Source: Caldilineaceae bacterium
GTDB lineage: Bacteria > Chloroflexota > Anaerolineae > Caldilineales > Caldilineaceae
Reading direction: 5' to 3'
DNA length: 59,581 bases
Assembly: GCA_018003515.1 (NCBI GenBank)
Contig: JAGNDO010000029.1
Span: 1-59,581 of the forward strand
The translations under genes were made by a program, and so were the position numbers. Under the pieces are notes generated by a model. It searched no databases, was not told where the DNA came from, and saw only the letters and a list, made by a program, of their open reading frames with translations. This document shows positions 1-8,381 of the stretch, in pieces. How positions within the stretch are numbered: position 1 is the stretch's first letter; the number at the start of each line of letters is the position of its first letter.

Positions 1-1300
1 TATTCTCTCTTTTCATCTGGAGGCCGCCACATAAGTCCATTGTCTTGATTTCCCTTTGACCACCGGCACAAACCCCCTCCTTTCGTGCCTTCTTCTGTTG
101 CCTCTGCCCCATATTGAGAATTGCTGAGAACTTGGCTTACAAGTTGACAAATAGCCGAACGTGAAAAGATTGGAGGGAAAACACAAATTGCTCTGGTGTG
201 GTTTGGATTATCTCGCAGACAAATTTCAGTATCGACGGATTCTCTTTTCTCCTCCCATACTCTAACGTGATAGGGTTACAATGGTGATAACCCCGGCAAC
301 AGCCAGCTCATGACGGTAAGGACTTAAAAAAAATAGCTGTCCACAGATTGCTTGATCATCCAGCCGCTAGAAAACGCGAAGTTGCTGTATTTCGATTCAA
401 TACATCATAGCGAATTTTGCGTTCTGAAAACGTTCTATGGGATTAGCCAAGACATATAGACGAATAAGGACGATGTTCGACTGGTCGGTTTGTTGCATTA
501 AGAGAAGTGGCGCTTCTATGTGACCAATTTCCACCTGTTTTTGCAGCCATGTCAACAGGCAGTTGAGCGCATTTTTCAACAACTTGTTGACATGGTGGCC
601 GCTATGGGATTAGCAACATCCGCTTCCAAAATTGTCGAACTCAACCAGCATTTCGCTTAAGTTGACACCTATGGGGTATGACTTACGGCAAACGCGGTGG
701 CAGACTGCCCAGTCTGTTGGGGTGGCTTGCTGGAGAATTGAGGAAAATGCTCTTGGCTGTGCTGTTCCGGGAGCATAGGTGCTCCTTTGGCGAACCGAAC
801 AAACCATCAGGTGCGGTCAACTCAGGAACAAAACATCGGGCCGATGACGAAGGTATCGAAGTACGCCAACAGAACTTAATGGTAATACCGTTCATGTTGG
901 CAAGGACGAACACACGACCTAATGTCTTGAGGATGTTTCAGCAGAGGCAATGAAGTGGAGCAGTTTAAAGTCGCAACATGCTCACCCCATTCTATCACAG
1001 AATCTAAAAAACAGTACTACCCAATTTTGGGATTTTTCAGGTTTCAGAATTCTGCAGTAACAGTGATCTGAGGCCTCTTGAAACCTGCCGAATGGGTATT
1101 GCTAGGCAATCGTCCATCCCTTTGCGCTGCAGAGATGACACATGCCTACTCTTTCTCGCAGCTTCCGGGAAGCCGCATAAAGCTTGATAACTCATCTTGT
1201 CCCGTGATGCCGGTGGAGTCAAGCCTCGGCAACGTGTGCCAGCCAATCGACATCTCGATTCCATTGCAAACTCCTCCAAGGGTTAGAACGCCCGTTCTTT
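1..1300. other. Upstream region without a recognisable gene
   Basis: Nothing in these 1.3 kb reads as a convincing gene. The open frames are short, overlap on both strands, lack ribosome sites and contain no recognisable motif. Base composition is lower in GC than the operon that follows. No tRNA, rRNA or clear insertion-sequence end was seen. Part of it may be decayed coding DNA, but I cannot name a parent gene. Confidence 0.5.
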
Positions 1301-1305
1301 CTATT

Positions 1306-1334
1306 TTGACAATCTCCCCCAAACCGACTACAAT
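1306..1334 (+). promoter_or_regulatory. Sigma-70-type promoter of the Tad operon
   Basis: TTGACA (1306-1311) and TACAAT (1329-1334) are separated by exactly 17 bp. The predicted start of transcription is near 1341, immediately before a hairpin and about 50 bases ahead of the first operon gene. The same spacing and -10 type recur before the hairpins at 48601, 54210 and 55399. Confidence 0.8.
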
Positions 1335-1343
1335 CCACCCCAG

Positions 1344-1377
1344 GGGACAGTCCGCCGCGCGCGGGTCTGTCCCTTTT
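1344..1377 (+). promoter_or_regulatory. 5' leader hairpin with T-run
   Basis: GGGACAG (1344-1350) pairs with CTGTCCC (1367-1373), with an inner CCGC/GCGG helix, and TTTT follows. It lies between the predicted transcript start and the ribosome site (GGAG, 1382) of the first gene. It could be a 5' stabiliser or an attenuator. Two other modules in the window share its primary sequence and keep the pairing with changed bases. Confidence 0.7.
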
Positions 1378-1393
1378 CGTTTGGAGATGCGCC

Positions 1394-1588
1394 ATGTCCC
1401 AACACCCTACGCCCCACCCACCTACTCTCACCGACTTCCAAACCCAACTCCTCACCCGCCTGGACGAGATCATCGGCCTGCTGGAAACCCTGACCACCAC
1501 CCTGACTGACCGAGACGACGAAGATGCTTTCTTCCTCCCCGACCCGGCCATGCTGCTGGGGATGGATGACGAAGATGTTCCGTACTAG
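1394..1588 (+). CDS. Small acidic hypothetical protein, first gene of the Tad operon
   Basis: A 64-residue protein with a proline-rich start, one amphipathic helix-like stretch (about residues 13-40) and a very acidic tail (DRDDEDAF, DDEDVPY). It has no signal peptide or membrane segment and does not look like a Flp pilin, lacking the hydrophobic N-terminal helix and Glu5. The start is supported by GGAG 8 bases upstream and by the promoter-hairpin module just before it. It may be a regulatory or adaptor protein of the pilus operon; I do not recognise the family. Confidence 0.6.
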   Translation: MSQHPTPHPPTLTDFQTQLLTRLDEIIGLLETLTTTLTDRDDEDAFFLPDPAMLLGMDDEDVPY

Positions 1589-1605
1589 CCCGGTTCTCAC
1601 TCCCC

Positions 1606-2175
1606 ATGTCTAGACGCCCTGACCTTGCCCTGCTCGCCGCCGTCCTCGTTGCCATGCTGCTGATTCTGGCCGTGGGTGAAGGTATCCTGCCCGACTCGCC
1701 CTCCCTGGCGGCGGTGACGCCCCGGCCCACGGCCACAGCGACGGCTTCGCCCACGCCTGGCTGGTGGGGCGAGGTGTCAGTCGCCACACCGGTGTTGCCC
1801 GCTCTGCCTGCCCTGCCTAAGCCGTCCCTGGATGGTCCCTCCGGCAGCAGCGATGGCCCGATCCCCTTCACCGTGGTGGACTGTCCCACGGACGGGGTGC
1901 AGATCACGGCCATCACCCGCAGCGGCGTCTGGTGGCGCATGGCCGGGAGTGCCGCCATCCCCCACCTCTGGTACTGGAAGGCGGAACTCTCCCCGGACGG
2001 CGGTAGCCACTGGGTCGGCCTGCACAAATCGGAAGCTGCCGTCACCGCCGGACACCTCCTGGACTTCCACACGGGCACGGTCAATCCCGGTGCGTATCAG
2101 ATGCGATTGGTGGTCGTTGACAGGACTGGCAACTATCCCGAACCGTGCGTCATTGGCGTGGAGGTGGAGAGATGA
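1606..2175 (+). CDS. Membrane-anchored protein with Thr/Pro linker and Ig-like outer domain
   Basis: A 189-residue protein. Residues 7-24 form a single hydrophobic segment (signal anchor), residues 38-55 are a Thr/Pro/Ala linker of the kind common in Chloroflexota surface proteins, and about residues 90-189 look like a beta-sandwich: alternating hydrophobic strands, several Trp, and a closing V-x-V-E-V-E-R strand. It starts 17 bases after the preceding gene with no clear ribosome site, so it is probably translated by coupling. Its place ahead of cpaB suggests an envelope role in the pilus system. The specific function is unknown. Confidence 0.65.
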   Translation: MSRRPDLALLAAVLVAMLLILAVGEGILPDSPSLAAVTPRPTATATASPTPGWWGEVSVATPVLPALPALPKPSLDGPSGSSDGPIPFTVVDCPTDGVQITAITRSGVWWRMAGSAAIPHLWYWKAELSPDGGSHWVGLHKSEAAVTAGHLLDFHTGTVNPGAYQMRLVVVDRTGNYPEPCVIGVEVER

Positions 2176-2221
2176 CGGCACAAAGCCATCAGGCCGAAGC
2201 CGTCAGCGGCGGATCACTGAC

Positions 2222-2253
2222 TTTCTTCGACGGATATCCCATCCTCGAAGAAA
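2222..2253. repeat. Intergenic palindromic repeat (TTTCTTCGA family), copy 1
   Basis: TTTCTTCGA (2222-2230) and TCGAAGAAA (2245-2253) form a 9-bp inverted repeat between the second gene and cpaB. Similar elements with the same core lie at 3217, 4697, 7170, 7274, 56123 and 59018, with one arm at 57705. Confidence 0.75.
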
Positions 2254-2339
2254 CAATCCACTCCACAAAGCTCATGGCTTATAGCTGACCGCTCCCCATC
2301 CCACCAATCCACTAATCACCCCTGAAAGGACCACATTCC

Positions 2340-3185
2340 ATGCAACGCAAATGGACCCTCCCCCTGCTTCTCGGCCTGCTCACCGGCGGGCTGATGGCCG
2401 TGCTGCTCTGGCCCCAAGAAGTGCCCACGGTCTCCGTGGTGACCGCCGCTCGTGACCTGGGGGCCGGAGCCGTGCTGACCGCCGCCGATCTATCCGTGAT
2501 CACGATGCCCGCGGACCAAGCTCCTGCTGATGCCGTGGCCGACCCCGCTGTCCTCACCGGCCAGACCTTGGCCGTGGTGCGTTTCGCCGGGGAAGCCGTC
2601 ACCCCTCGCCACCTGGGACCGGCGGTGGCCCTGGCTCCCGACGAGCGGGGTGTGGCCGTCCAGGTGCAGGCGGATACGGGGCTGGCCGGTCTCCTGCGTC
2701 CCGGCATGACCGTGGGCGTGGTGGCCACCCTGGAAGAGCAGGACAGTCTGGGCTTCGCCAAGGCCGTGCTGGACAACCTGCGGGTGGTCTACGTGCCGCC
2801 GACCTTCCAGGCCCAGCCCGCCTTGGACCTGGTCACCGTGGATGGAACCGGCACGTCCGGCGCCACACAGGTCAACCTGGACAAGGGTGTCATCGTCCTG
2901 GCCGTGCCCACGGGTGTGGTGGAGGTGCGGTATGAAGAAGCGATCCACGAATCTGCACAAATCGACACGAATCAAGATCCCCTGGCTGAATTGATCATCC
3001 CGACCGAGCCGACGCCGGAGCCGAAGATGGTGCGGGTGTCGCCCGTGGAGTTGTTGGCGGCCCTCAACGCAGCAGGTGCGTCTTTCACGTTGGTGTTAAT
3101 GCCTGAAGGGGCAGAAATTGCACCTACTGTCGGGGTCAGATTGTCGGAACTGTTGCCGCCCAGCGAGGATATGACGAACAGATAG
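2340..3185 (+). CDS. cpaB: Flp pilus assembly protein CpaB/RcpC (SAF domain)
   Basis: A 281-residue protein with an N-terminal membrane anchor (residues 6-24). A SAF-type domain follows (about 31-90), including the typical phrase for entry of this domain, A-R-D-L-x-x-G-x-x-L-T-A-A-D-L. An RcpC-type domain (about 100-195) has the R-P-G-M-T-V-x-V element. CpaB/RcpC proteins are periplasmic or outer-face parts of Tad pilus machines. The gene is preceded by AAGGA 9 bases from ATG and followed by cpaE, cpaF, tadB, tadC and tadV in the usual order. The C-terminal 80 residues (P-T-E-P-T-P-E-P-K linker plus a last domain) are less typical. In an organism with no secretin gene nearby it may act at the cell-wall face. 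Confidence 0.85.
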   Translation: MQRKWTLPLLLGLLTGGLMAVLLWPQEVPTVSVVTAARDLGAGAVLTAADLSVITMPADQAPADAVADPAVLTGQTLAVVRFAGEAVTPRHLGPAVALAPDERGVAVQVQADTGLAGLLRPGMTVGVVATLEEQDSLGFAKAVLDNLRVVYVPPTFQAQPALDLVTVDGTGTSGATQVNLDKGVIVLAVPTGVVEVRYEEAIHESAQIDTNQDPLAELIIPTEPTPEPKMVRVSPVELLAALNAAGASFTLVLMPEGAEIAPTVGVRLSELLPPSEDMTNR

Positions 3186-3216
3186 CCGTCAGCCCTCAGA
3201 CTCGGTGGCTGCCCCA

Positions 3217-3263
3217 TTCTTCGACGGTAGAACCGTGATCTGACGTGGTCATTCATCGAAGAA
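3217..3263. repeat. Intergenic palindromic repeat, copy 2
   Basis: TTCTTCGACGG (3217-3227) faces TCGAAGAA (3256-3263) across a 28-base centre. It lies between cpaB and cpaE. Confidence 0.75.
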
Positions 3264-3340
3264 CCACCCCATAGTCGAGTCTAATTGCTGATGGCTCTGA
3301 GCTTCTTCATCCAACCACTCAACCCACAGGACCCACTCAT

Positions 3341-4603
3341 ATGCCCAACAACTGGACCCTCGATGCCTCTCCCCCACTGACTATTGTGCTCGCCGCCCCG
3401 GCGGACCGGGCCAACGGCTGGTATCACGCCTTCGTCACCGATGGCCGCTTTCAGGTGCTGGCCCTGGCCACGGACCCCGGCCAACTGGGCGAACGGCTGA
3501 CCCTCCAGCCCGACGCCCTGCTGGTGGACGCTGGCCTCTTCTCCGGCCCGGATGCCCTGGCCGCTGCCCTCACGGATTACCCCGGTTTCGCTGTGGCTAT
3601 CCTGCCGGTCGGCATCGGCCAATCCCACATCGAGGCCGTGCGGGCCATCCCCGGCGTGCGGGAGACGTTGGTGGGCGACGCCCCCTTCCCGCTCCTGGCC
3701 GCAAGATTGACCGAACATGCCGCCGCCCGCCGCCGAGCCGTGGGGTTGACCTTCCCCGAACGCAACGGCGCGGGACCGGCCATCATCGGCCACCGGCGCA
3801 TCGCCGTATGGAGCTTGCAGGGGGGCGTGGGCAAGTCCACGTTGGCCGCTGCGTTGGCCATGGAGTCCGCCACCCGTCGCCTGCCCACGTTGTTGGTGGG
3901 ATTGGGCGCACCGGACCCCTTGCCCCTCTCCCTGGGCCTGCGCCCGGACCCCACATTGGCCGCCTGGCGCACGGACCCGTCGCCGGAAGGACTGCGCTCG
4001 TCCGTACAGAAGCTGGACGGCCTGGACGTGCTGGCGGGCTTCTTCGATCCCGTGGCCCTGCAAACCTTCGCCCCCTCCGCCGAAGACCCTCGCTCCGGTC
4101 TGCCCGGTCTGGCCGACAGTGCGGCCCAGGCCGGATATGCGGTCGTCGTCTTCGATGTCTCGTCGCCGGAACTGGCCGCCGCTGCCCTGCGGGCTGCCAA
4201 CACGTTGCTCCTGGTGGGTACGCCCACGTTGCCCGGTGCGCTCCACGCCGTGGAAGCCGTGCGATTGCTCAACGACCTGCTGGCCGGTCGTCACCGCATC
4301 CCGTCGGACGCCGTGCACCTGGTCCTCAACCGGGTGCGCCCGGTCAGCCTGACCCCGGAGGAGATCGTCCGCGCAGGCAAGGCCCAGCGCCGAGACTTCC
4401 CGCCCCTGGCCGCCGTCCTGGACGACGACCCGGCCATCGAGGAGGCCCTCAACCGCAAGCGGCCTGCCTATCTTCACTCCGAGCCGTTGCGCCGCACAGT
4501 ACGATCACTCGGTGATCTTCTATTGGGCCAGACCGCCAACGTTGTGCCCAGTGTGCCGACGGGGAAGGTGTACTCGTTGGGGCCGGTGAAGATACGGGTA
4601 TAG
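3341..4603 (+). CDS. cpaE: CpaE/TadZ-like MinD-family ATPase
   Basis: A 420-residue protein. Residues 13-125 resemble the receiver-like domain that CpaE/TadZ proteins carry at the N terminus. Residues 153-400 are a MinD/ParA-type ATPase with the deviant Walker A motif GGVGKST (161-167) and a later V-V-V-F-D-V-S element. CpaE/TadZ localises the Tad machine at the membrane and precedes the secretion ATPase in most tad operons, as here. The start has AGGA 9 bases upstream. An S-L-Q-G-G-V-G-K-S-T context with Lys only in the second half of the loop is normal for this family. Confidence 0.85.
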   Translation: MPNNWTLDASPPLTIVLAAPADRANGWYHAFVTDGRFQVLALATDPGQLGERLTLQPDALLVDAGLFSGPDALAAALTDYPGFAVAILPVGIGQSHIEAVRAIPGVRETLVGDAPFPLLAARLTEHAAARRRAVGLTFPERNGAGPAIIGHRRIAVWSLQGGVGKSTLAAALAMESATRRLPTLLVGLGAPDPLPLSLGLRPDPTLAAWRTDPSPEGLRSSVQKLDGLDVLAGFFDPVALQTFAPSAEDPRSGLPGLADSAAQAGYAVVVFDVSSPELAAAALRAANTLLLVGTPTLPGALHAVEAVRLLNDLLAGRHRIPSDAVHLVLNRVRPVSLTPEEIVRAGKAQRRDFPPLAAVLDDDPAIEEALNRKRPAYLHSEPLRRTVRSLGDLLLGQTANVVPSVPTGKVYSLGPVKIRV

Positions 4604-4696
4604 GCCACCAGACTCGGCGGTTTGGTTCCTCTGTGGCGGCTGGACAGTGTGTCTAATCAAGAAGCCCAAAAGCCATCAGACTGTGCGAGGAGATCC

Positions 4697-4744
4697 TTTT
4701 TTCGACGGTGAAACCATGACCCGGAATGATCATTCGTCGAAGAA
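4697..4744. repeat. Intergenic palindromic repeat, copy 3
   Basis: TTTTTTCGACGG (from 4697) faces CGTCGAAGAA (4735-4744). It is surrounded by partly repeated text (a GCCATCAGACT-like phrase before, GCTGAAAGC after) that also flanks other copies. Confidence 0.75.
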
Positions 4745-4825
4745 TCGCCCCTCAGCCGAGTCTGTTGGCTGAAAGCTCGTCGGCTCAATCATCGCCGCCA
4801 CCAATCAAAACAAATGGAGACCCCC

Positions 4826-6049
4826 ATGTCGTGGACATCCTACACTACTGCTCTTTCCCCTGAACAGTCCGCCTCTTTGATCGATGAGACTTGTCGAGAT
4901 TTGGCGGGCCTGCCCCTCTCCATCCTGCGCAACCGGCGGGAACTGGGCAAACGGGCGGATCTGGCCTTACAGACGGCGGCCCGTCGTCTGGGCCTGCCTA
5001 CGCCCGACAGCCAGGCGATTTTGGCCCAAGTGCTGGCGAGGGTGGGTGGTCTGGGCTTTCTGGATGGCCTGATGCCGCCCAATGCCTCGAAATACACGGA
5101 CCTTTTGTTGAATGCTGACGGCTCGGTGTGGGGACGGCCCAAGGGCAGCATGGCCTTTGACAAACTGGACCTGCACCCTTCCCTGGCGGAAGCCTGGCGC
5201 ACGGTGGAGGCGTTGCTGGCTCCCCAGGGCCGGGCCTGCACGGAGGCCACGCCCACGGTCGATGTCAAGCTGCCCCGTGACAAAGAACTGGGTTTCGGCG
5301 GCGCACGGGTCAAAGTCGTCCATCCCGCCATCGCCAGCGGGGATGGCTACCCGGCCATCGCCTTGCGCCTCTTCGAGCCGACGCCGGTGCAGCCGAAGCA
5401 GATTGTGGAGTGGGGTGTCTTTCCCCAAGCGGTGATGGAGGGTCTGCTGGCCGCCGTCGCCGGACGGTTGCGGATATTGGTCGTCGGCGGCACCGCCACG
5501 GGCAAGACAACATTGTTGTCGGCCCTCTGCCACGGCATCGACGACGACGCCCGCATCGTCAAGGTGGAAGACCCGGAGGAGATCTGGCTGCCCCATCCTA
5601 ATGTGACGACGCTTGAGGCCCGGCCTGCCCCGCCCGGCTCCGACGTGCCCGCCTACACGGTCAGCGACGGGGTGGACGACGCCATGCGCCTGGCCCCCAG
5701 CCACGTCATCGTGGGCGAGGTGCGCACGGGAAATGCGGCGCTGTCGCTGTTCCGTGCCCTCATGTCCGACCACGCCGGGCTAACTACCTTTCATGCTGAA
5801 GGGCCGGAGGAAGCGGTCTTCCGCCTGGGCGTGATCCTCTTTGCTGACGCCGGGGTCAAGTTCGAGGCGGCCAAAGGTCTTTTCGCCCAGGCCATTGACC
5901 TGGTGGTCCAGGTGGGTTGGCGAGAGGGCAAGCGGGTCGCCCTGGGCGTTTGGGAAGTGGCCGGGCTGTCCGGGAGCCGGGTGGAGTTTCGGACGTTGTG
6001 GTCGCCGGGCGATAACGAGATGGCTGCGCCGTCGAAGAAGCGGCGGTGA
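4826..6049 (+). CDS. cpaF: Tad/type II secretion ATPase CpaF (TadA)
   Basis: About 407 residues. Walker A GGTATGKTT lies at about 221-229, Asp/Glu-box residues (V-K-V-E-D-P-E-E) follow, then Walker B-like V-I-V-G-E-V-R and the conserved T-T-F-H-A-E-G histidine element. This is the hexameric ATPase that powers pilus assembly. I place the start at 4826, not at the in-frame ATG 4814, because GGAG (4816-4819) lies 6 bases before 4826 and overlaps the upstream ATG. An N-terminal domain of about 190 residues precedes the ATPase core, as usual. Its product should act at the cytoplasmic face with TadB and TadC. Confidence 0.9.
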   Translation: MSWTSYTTALSPEQSASLIDETCRDLAGLPLSILRNRRELGKRADLALQTAARRLGLPTPDSQAILAQVLARVGGLGFLDGLMPPNASKYTDLLLNADGSVWGRPKGSMAFDKLDLHPSLAEAWRTVEALLAPQGRACTEATPTVDVKLPRDKELGFGGARVKVVHPAIASGDGYPAIALRLFEPTPVQPKQIVEWGVFPQAVMEGLLAAVAGRLRILVVGGTATGKTTLLSALCHGIDDDARIVKVEDPEEIWLPHPNVTTLEARPAPPGSDVPAYTVSDGVDDAMRLAPSHVIVGEVRTGNAALSLFRALMSDHAGLTTFHAEGPEEAVFRLGVILFADAGVKFEAAKGLFAQAIDLVVQVGWREGKRVALGVWEVAGLSGSRVEFRTLWSPGDNEMAAPSKKRR

Positions 6050-6230
6050 GGAATAGAGAATGGAAATTTGAGAATGGAGAAGTTTTAATGTTGGGTCTTG
6101 CTCCTCCATTCGTTCCATCCAACCCCGATCCGTCCGTTACCACGCATTAAGCCTTTTCCATTTCTTGGGTTGAGTAGGCCCACAGGCCATATCGAAACCT
6201 CAAATCTCAATTTTCCATTCGGAGTTCCTC

Positions 6231-7130
6231 ATGTCCCTGATCCTGCCTCTCCTCACCGCTCTCTCCGCCGCCTTGACCGTGACCATGATCGCCCGTCGCC
6301 TAAACCTGGGCATCGGCCCCTCGGTCAGCCGCACCCTGGCCGACTATCTGGACGTGCAGGCGGATGCGCCTCGTCCCCTGGCCGTGAACCCGTCGGCGGT
6401 GATCCTGCTCTCCCTGGGCCTGCCGCCGGACCCTCGTTGGCTGGTGGGAATTCGGATTGCGTCCGGGGTTCTTCCGGCCCTGGGCCTGATGCTCCTGGGC
6501 TTTCCCCTCCTGCCCTCCGCCGGGGGCGGGGCATTGACCGCCGTCCTCGCCCACTCCATGCTGCAAAGCCGCTGGCGGGCCTTCCGAGTGCAGGTGGAGC
6601 AGGAGTTGCCCACCTTCGTCAGCCGCCTGGCCGGGACACTCCTTGTCACCCAATCTCCCCAGGCCGCTCTCCAAGAAGTCACCGACACCCTGCCCGACGG
6701 CTCGCCCCTGGCCGCCTGGATGCAGCGCCTGCTCACAGATCTGCGCTCTGCCGGGCCGCAAGCCATGATCGCCGCCCAGGCCGACGCCGCCGAATTGTCC
6801 CCCTCTCTGGCCCTGGTCCTCTTCCAACTGCGCCGCTTCTTCGAGACCGGGGGCAGCGGCTTCACCCGTGCCTTCTCCACCACGGCGTCGGAGCTGTCCG
6901 CCATCCTGGAAGCTCGGGCCGTGGCCGGGTCCAAGGCCGAGGCCGCCCGCAGCGCCGTCCTCACCATGCTGGCCATCATTGGCGGCATCCTGCTCCTCCT
7001 GCTCTCCTCCCCAAGCGTGCAGATGGGCTTCCGGGAACCGATGGTCCAGCTCATCGCCGCCGCCTGTCTGGGCACCATGGGCTTCGGCTATCTGTGGCTG
7101 AATGGGATGATTGAGGAGGCGATGGAGTGA
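6231..7130 (+). CDS. tadB: Tad inner-membrane platform protein TadB
   Basis: A 299-residue integral membrane protein with hydrophobic segments near residues 3-22, 70-105, 240-265 and 272-290, and a cytosolic type II secretion F-type domain between them (about 115-235: leucine-rich helices with E-L-P-x-F-V and a T-G-x-G-F-x-x-A-F element). GGAG lies 6 bases before ATG. It shares an N-terminal motif (A-A-L-T-V ... R-x-L-A-D-Y-L-D) with the next gene, tadC, showing the two are paralogues. Together they form the platform on which CpaF acts. Confidence 0.85.
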   Translation: MSLILPLLTALSAALTVTMIARRLNLGIGPSVSRTLADYLDVQADAPRPLAVNPSAVILLSLGLPPDPRWLVGIRIASGVLPALGLMLLGFPLLPSAGGGALTAVLAHSMLQSRWRAFRVQVEQELPTFVSRLAGTLLVTQSPQAALQEVTDTLPDGSPLAAWMQRLLTDLRSAGPQAMIAAQADAAELSPSLALVLFQLRRFFETGGSGFTRAFSTTASELSAILEARAVAGSKAEAARSAVLTMLAIIGGILLLLLSSPSVQMGFREPMVQLIAAACLGTMGFGYLWLNGMIEEAME

Positions 7131-7169
7131 ATCAGCCTTCAGCAAAAAAAGCCGTCAGACTCGCCAGAT

Positions 7170-7229
7170 GATGCCTTTCTTCGACGGGGGAGCCATGACC
7201 GGCCATGAACGGCCGTCGAAGAAAGCATC
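7170..7229. repeat. Intergenic palindromic repeat, copy 4 (best preserved)
   Basis: GATGC-c-TTTCTTCGACGG (7170-7187) is mirrored by CCGTCGAAGAAA-GCATC (7213-7229), giving up to 17 bp of pairing around a 25-base centre. This is the most symmetric copy. Confidence 0.8.
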
Positions 7230-7273
7230 AACCAGCCCTCAGCGACTCAGCTTTCAGCGCGTCGATGTGATCC

Positions 7274-7322
7274 TTTCTTCGACGCCGGACCCATAACCCG
7301 AAGAGTGCATCCGTCGATGAAA
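7274..7322. repeat. Intergenic palindromic repeat, copy 5
   Basis: TTTCTTCGACG (7274-7284) faces CCGTCGATGAAA (7311-7322). It lies 45 bases after copy 4 in the same gap, so two copies stand in tandem between tadB and tadC. Confidence 0.7.
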
Positions 7323-7431
7323 CGAACCATTACTCAAAGCTGGTGGCTGTCCAGCTACCTGCTCGATCTAACTGCCAACCCTGTTTCCCGCCGCCGCTGA
7401 TGGCTGTGGGCTTCCAGCTTCGGAGATTCCC

Positions 7432-8289
7432 ATGTCGCACACAACACTCATCGTTCTTGCTTCGTTCTTCGCCGCCCTCACGGTCGCCACCACCGCTTCC
7501 CGCTTCTCTTTTAGCCCCTCCGCCGCCCGCTCGTTGGCCGACTATCTGGACACCGCCGCCCCGGACGCCGTGGAGCGCATGGGGGCCTCAGCCCTGGCGA
7601 AGCTGCCCGGCCTGGCCGAATGGGTGAGCTTCGATGCCCAGCGCCGCTGGCTGGCTTTGGACGGGGTGGTCCCTTCTCCCGCCCAGACCGTGGGGTTGAG
7701 TCTGGCCTTTGCCGGGTTGGGGATGGTCCTGGCCGTGGTCACCGGTGCGCCCATGGCCGGACTGTTGGGCATCGTCGGGGCCGTCGTCCCCTTCGCCCGT
7801 CTGCGCAGCCAGGCCAATCGGGTCAAGCGCCGGGTGCAGCGCTCCCTCCCCGAACTGACGGCGCTCTTGGCCGCAGAGATGGCAGCAGGCAATCCGCCGG
7901 ACAAGGCGTTGGAGCGGGCCGCTGAGTGGGGCGGTCCCCTGGCCGTGTTGGTGCGCAAGGTGGCCGAAGACGCTCGGGCCACAGGCCGTCCCATCTTTGG
8001 CCGGGGCAGCAAGGATGGGGCACTGGTGCGCACGGTCTCCGCCTACGAACTGCCCGCCCTGCGCGCCTTCGCCGCCCAGATCGACCTGGCCGCCCGCAAG
8101 GGAGCCGCCGGGCCGGAACTCATGGAAGGGCTGGCCAAGACCCTGATCATCGAGTTCAAGGACCGTGCCTTGCGGGAAGCCGAGGCGTTGGACAGCCGCC
8201 TGGCCGTGCCCAGTGTGCTGTTCTTCTTTCTGCCTTTTTTGTTCCTGATGCTGGTGCCGCTGATGTGGCCGGTTCTACAAGTCTTGTAG
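7432..8289 (+). CDS. tadC: Tad inner-membrane platform protein TadC
   Basis: A 285-residue paralogue of TadB. It has an N-terminal hydrophobic segment, a paired membrane stretch (about 83-120: V-G-L-S-L-A-F-A-G-L-G), a type II secretion F-like cytosolic domain (about 130-255) containing L-P-E-L-T-A-L-L-A-A-E-M-A-A-G, and a strongly hydrophobic C terminus (F-F-F-L-P-F-L-F-L-M-L-V-P-L). The start is preceded by GGAG 6 bases away. It lies between tadB and the prepilin peptidase gene, as in other tad loci. Confidence 0.85.
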   Translation: MSHTTLIVLASFFAALTVATTASRFSFSPSAARSLADYLDTAAPDAVERMGASALAKLPGLAEWVSFDAQRRWLALDGVVPSPAQTVGLSLAFAGLGMVLAVVTGAPMAGLLGIVGAVVPFARLRSQANRVKRRVQRSLPELTALLAAEMAAGNPPDKALERAAEWGGPLAVLVRKVAEDARATGRPIFGRGSKDGALVRTVSAYELPALRAFAAQIDLAARKGAAGPELMEGLAKTLIIEFKDRALREAEALDSRLAVPSVLFFFLPFLFLMLVPLMWPVLQVL

Positions 8290-8381
8290 CCGTCAGCTCG
8301 GACGCCTGCGGCGTTCTGTCAGCCCACAGCCTGTTTTTTACCCAACATCATTCCAGATCCGTCCCTGAAAGCTGAGACCTG

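Noticed and set aside
600..960. Transposase remnant in the left gap
   Set aside because: Several short overlapping frames were inspected on both strands; none shows a DDE or other transposase motif.
3281..4477. A 398-codon minus-strand frame opposite cpaE
   Set aside because: Low-complexity Gly/Gln/Arg text typical of antisense frames; cpaE on the other strand has clear family motifs.
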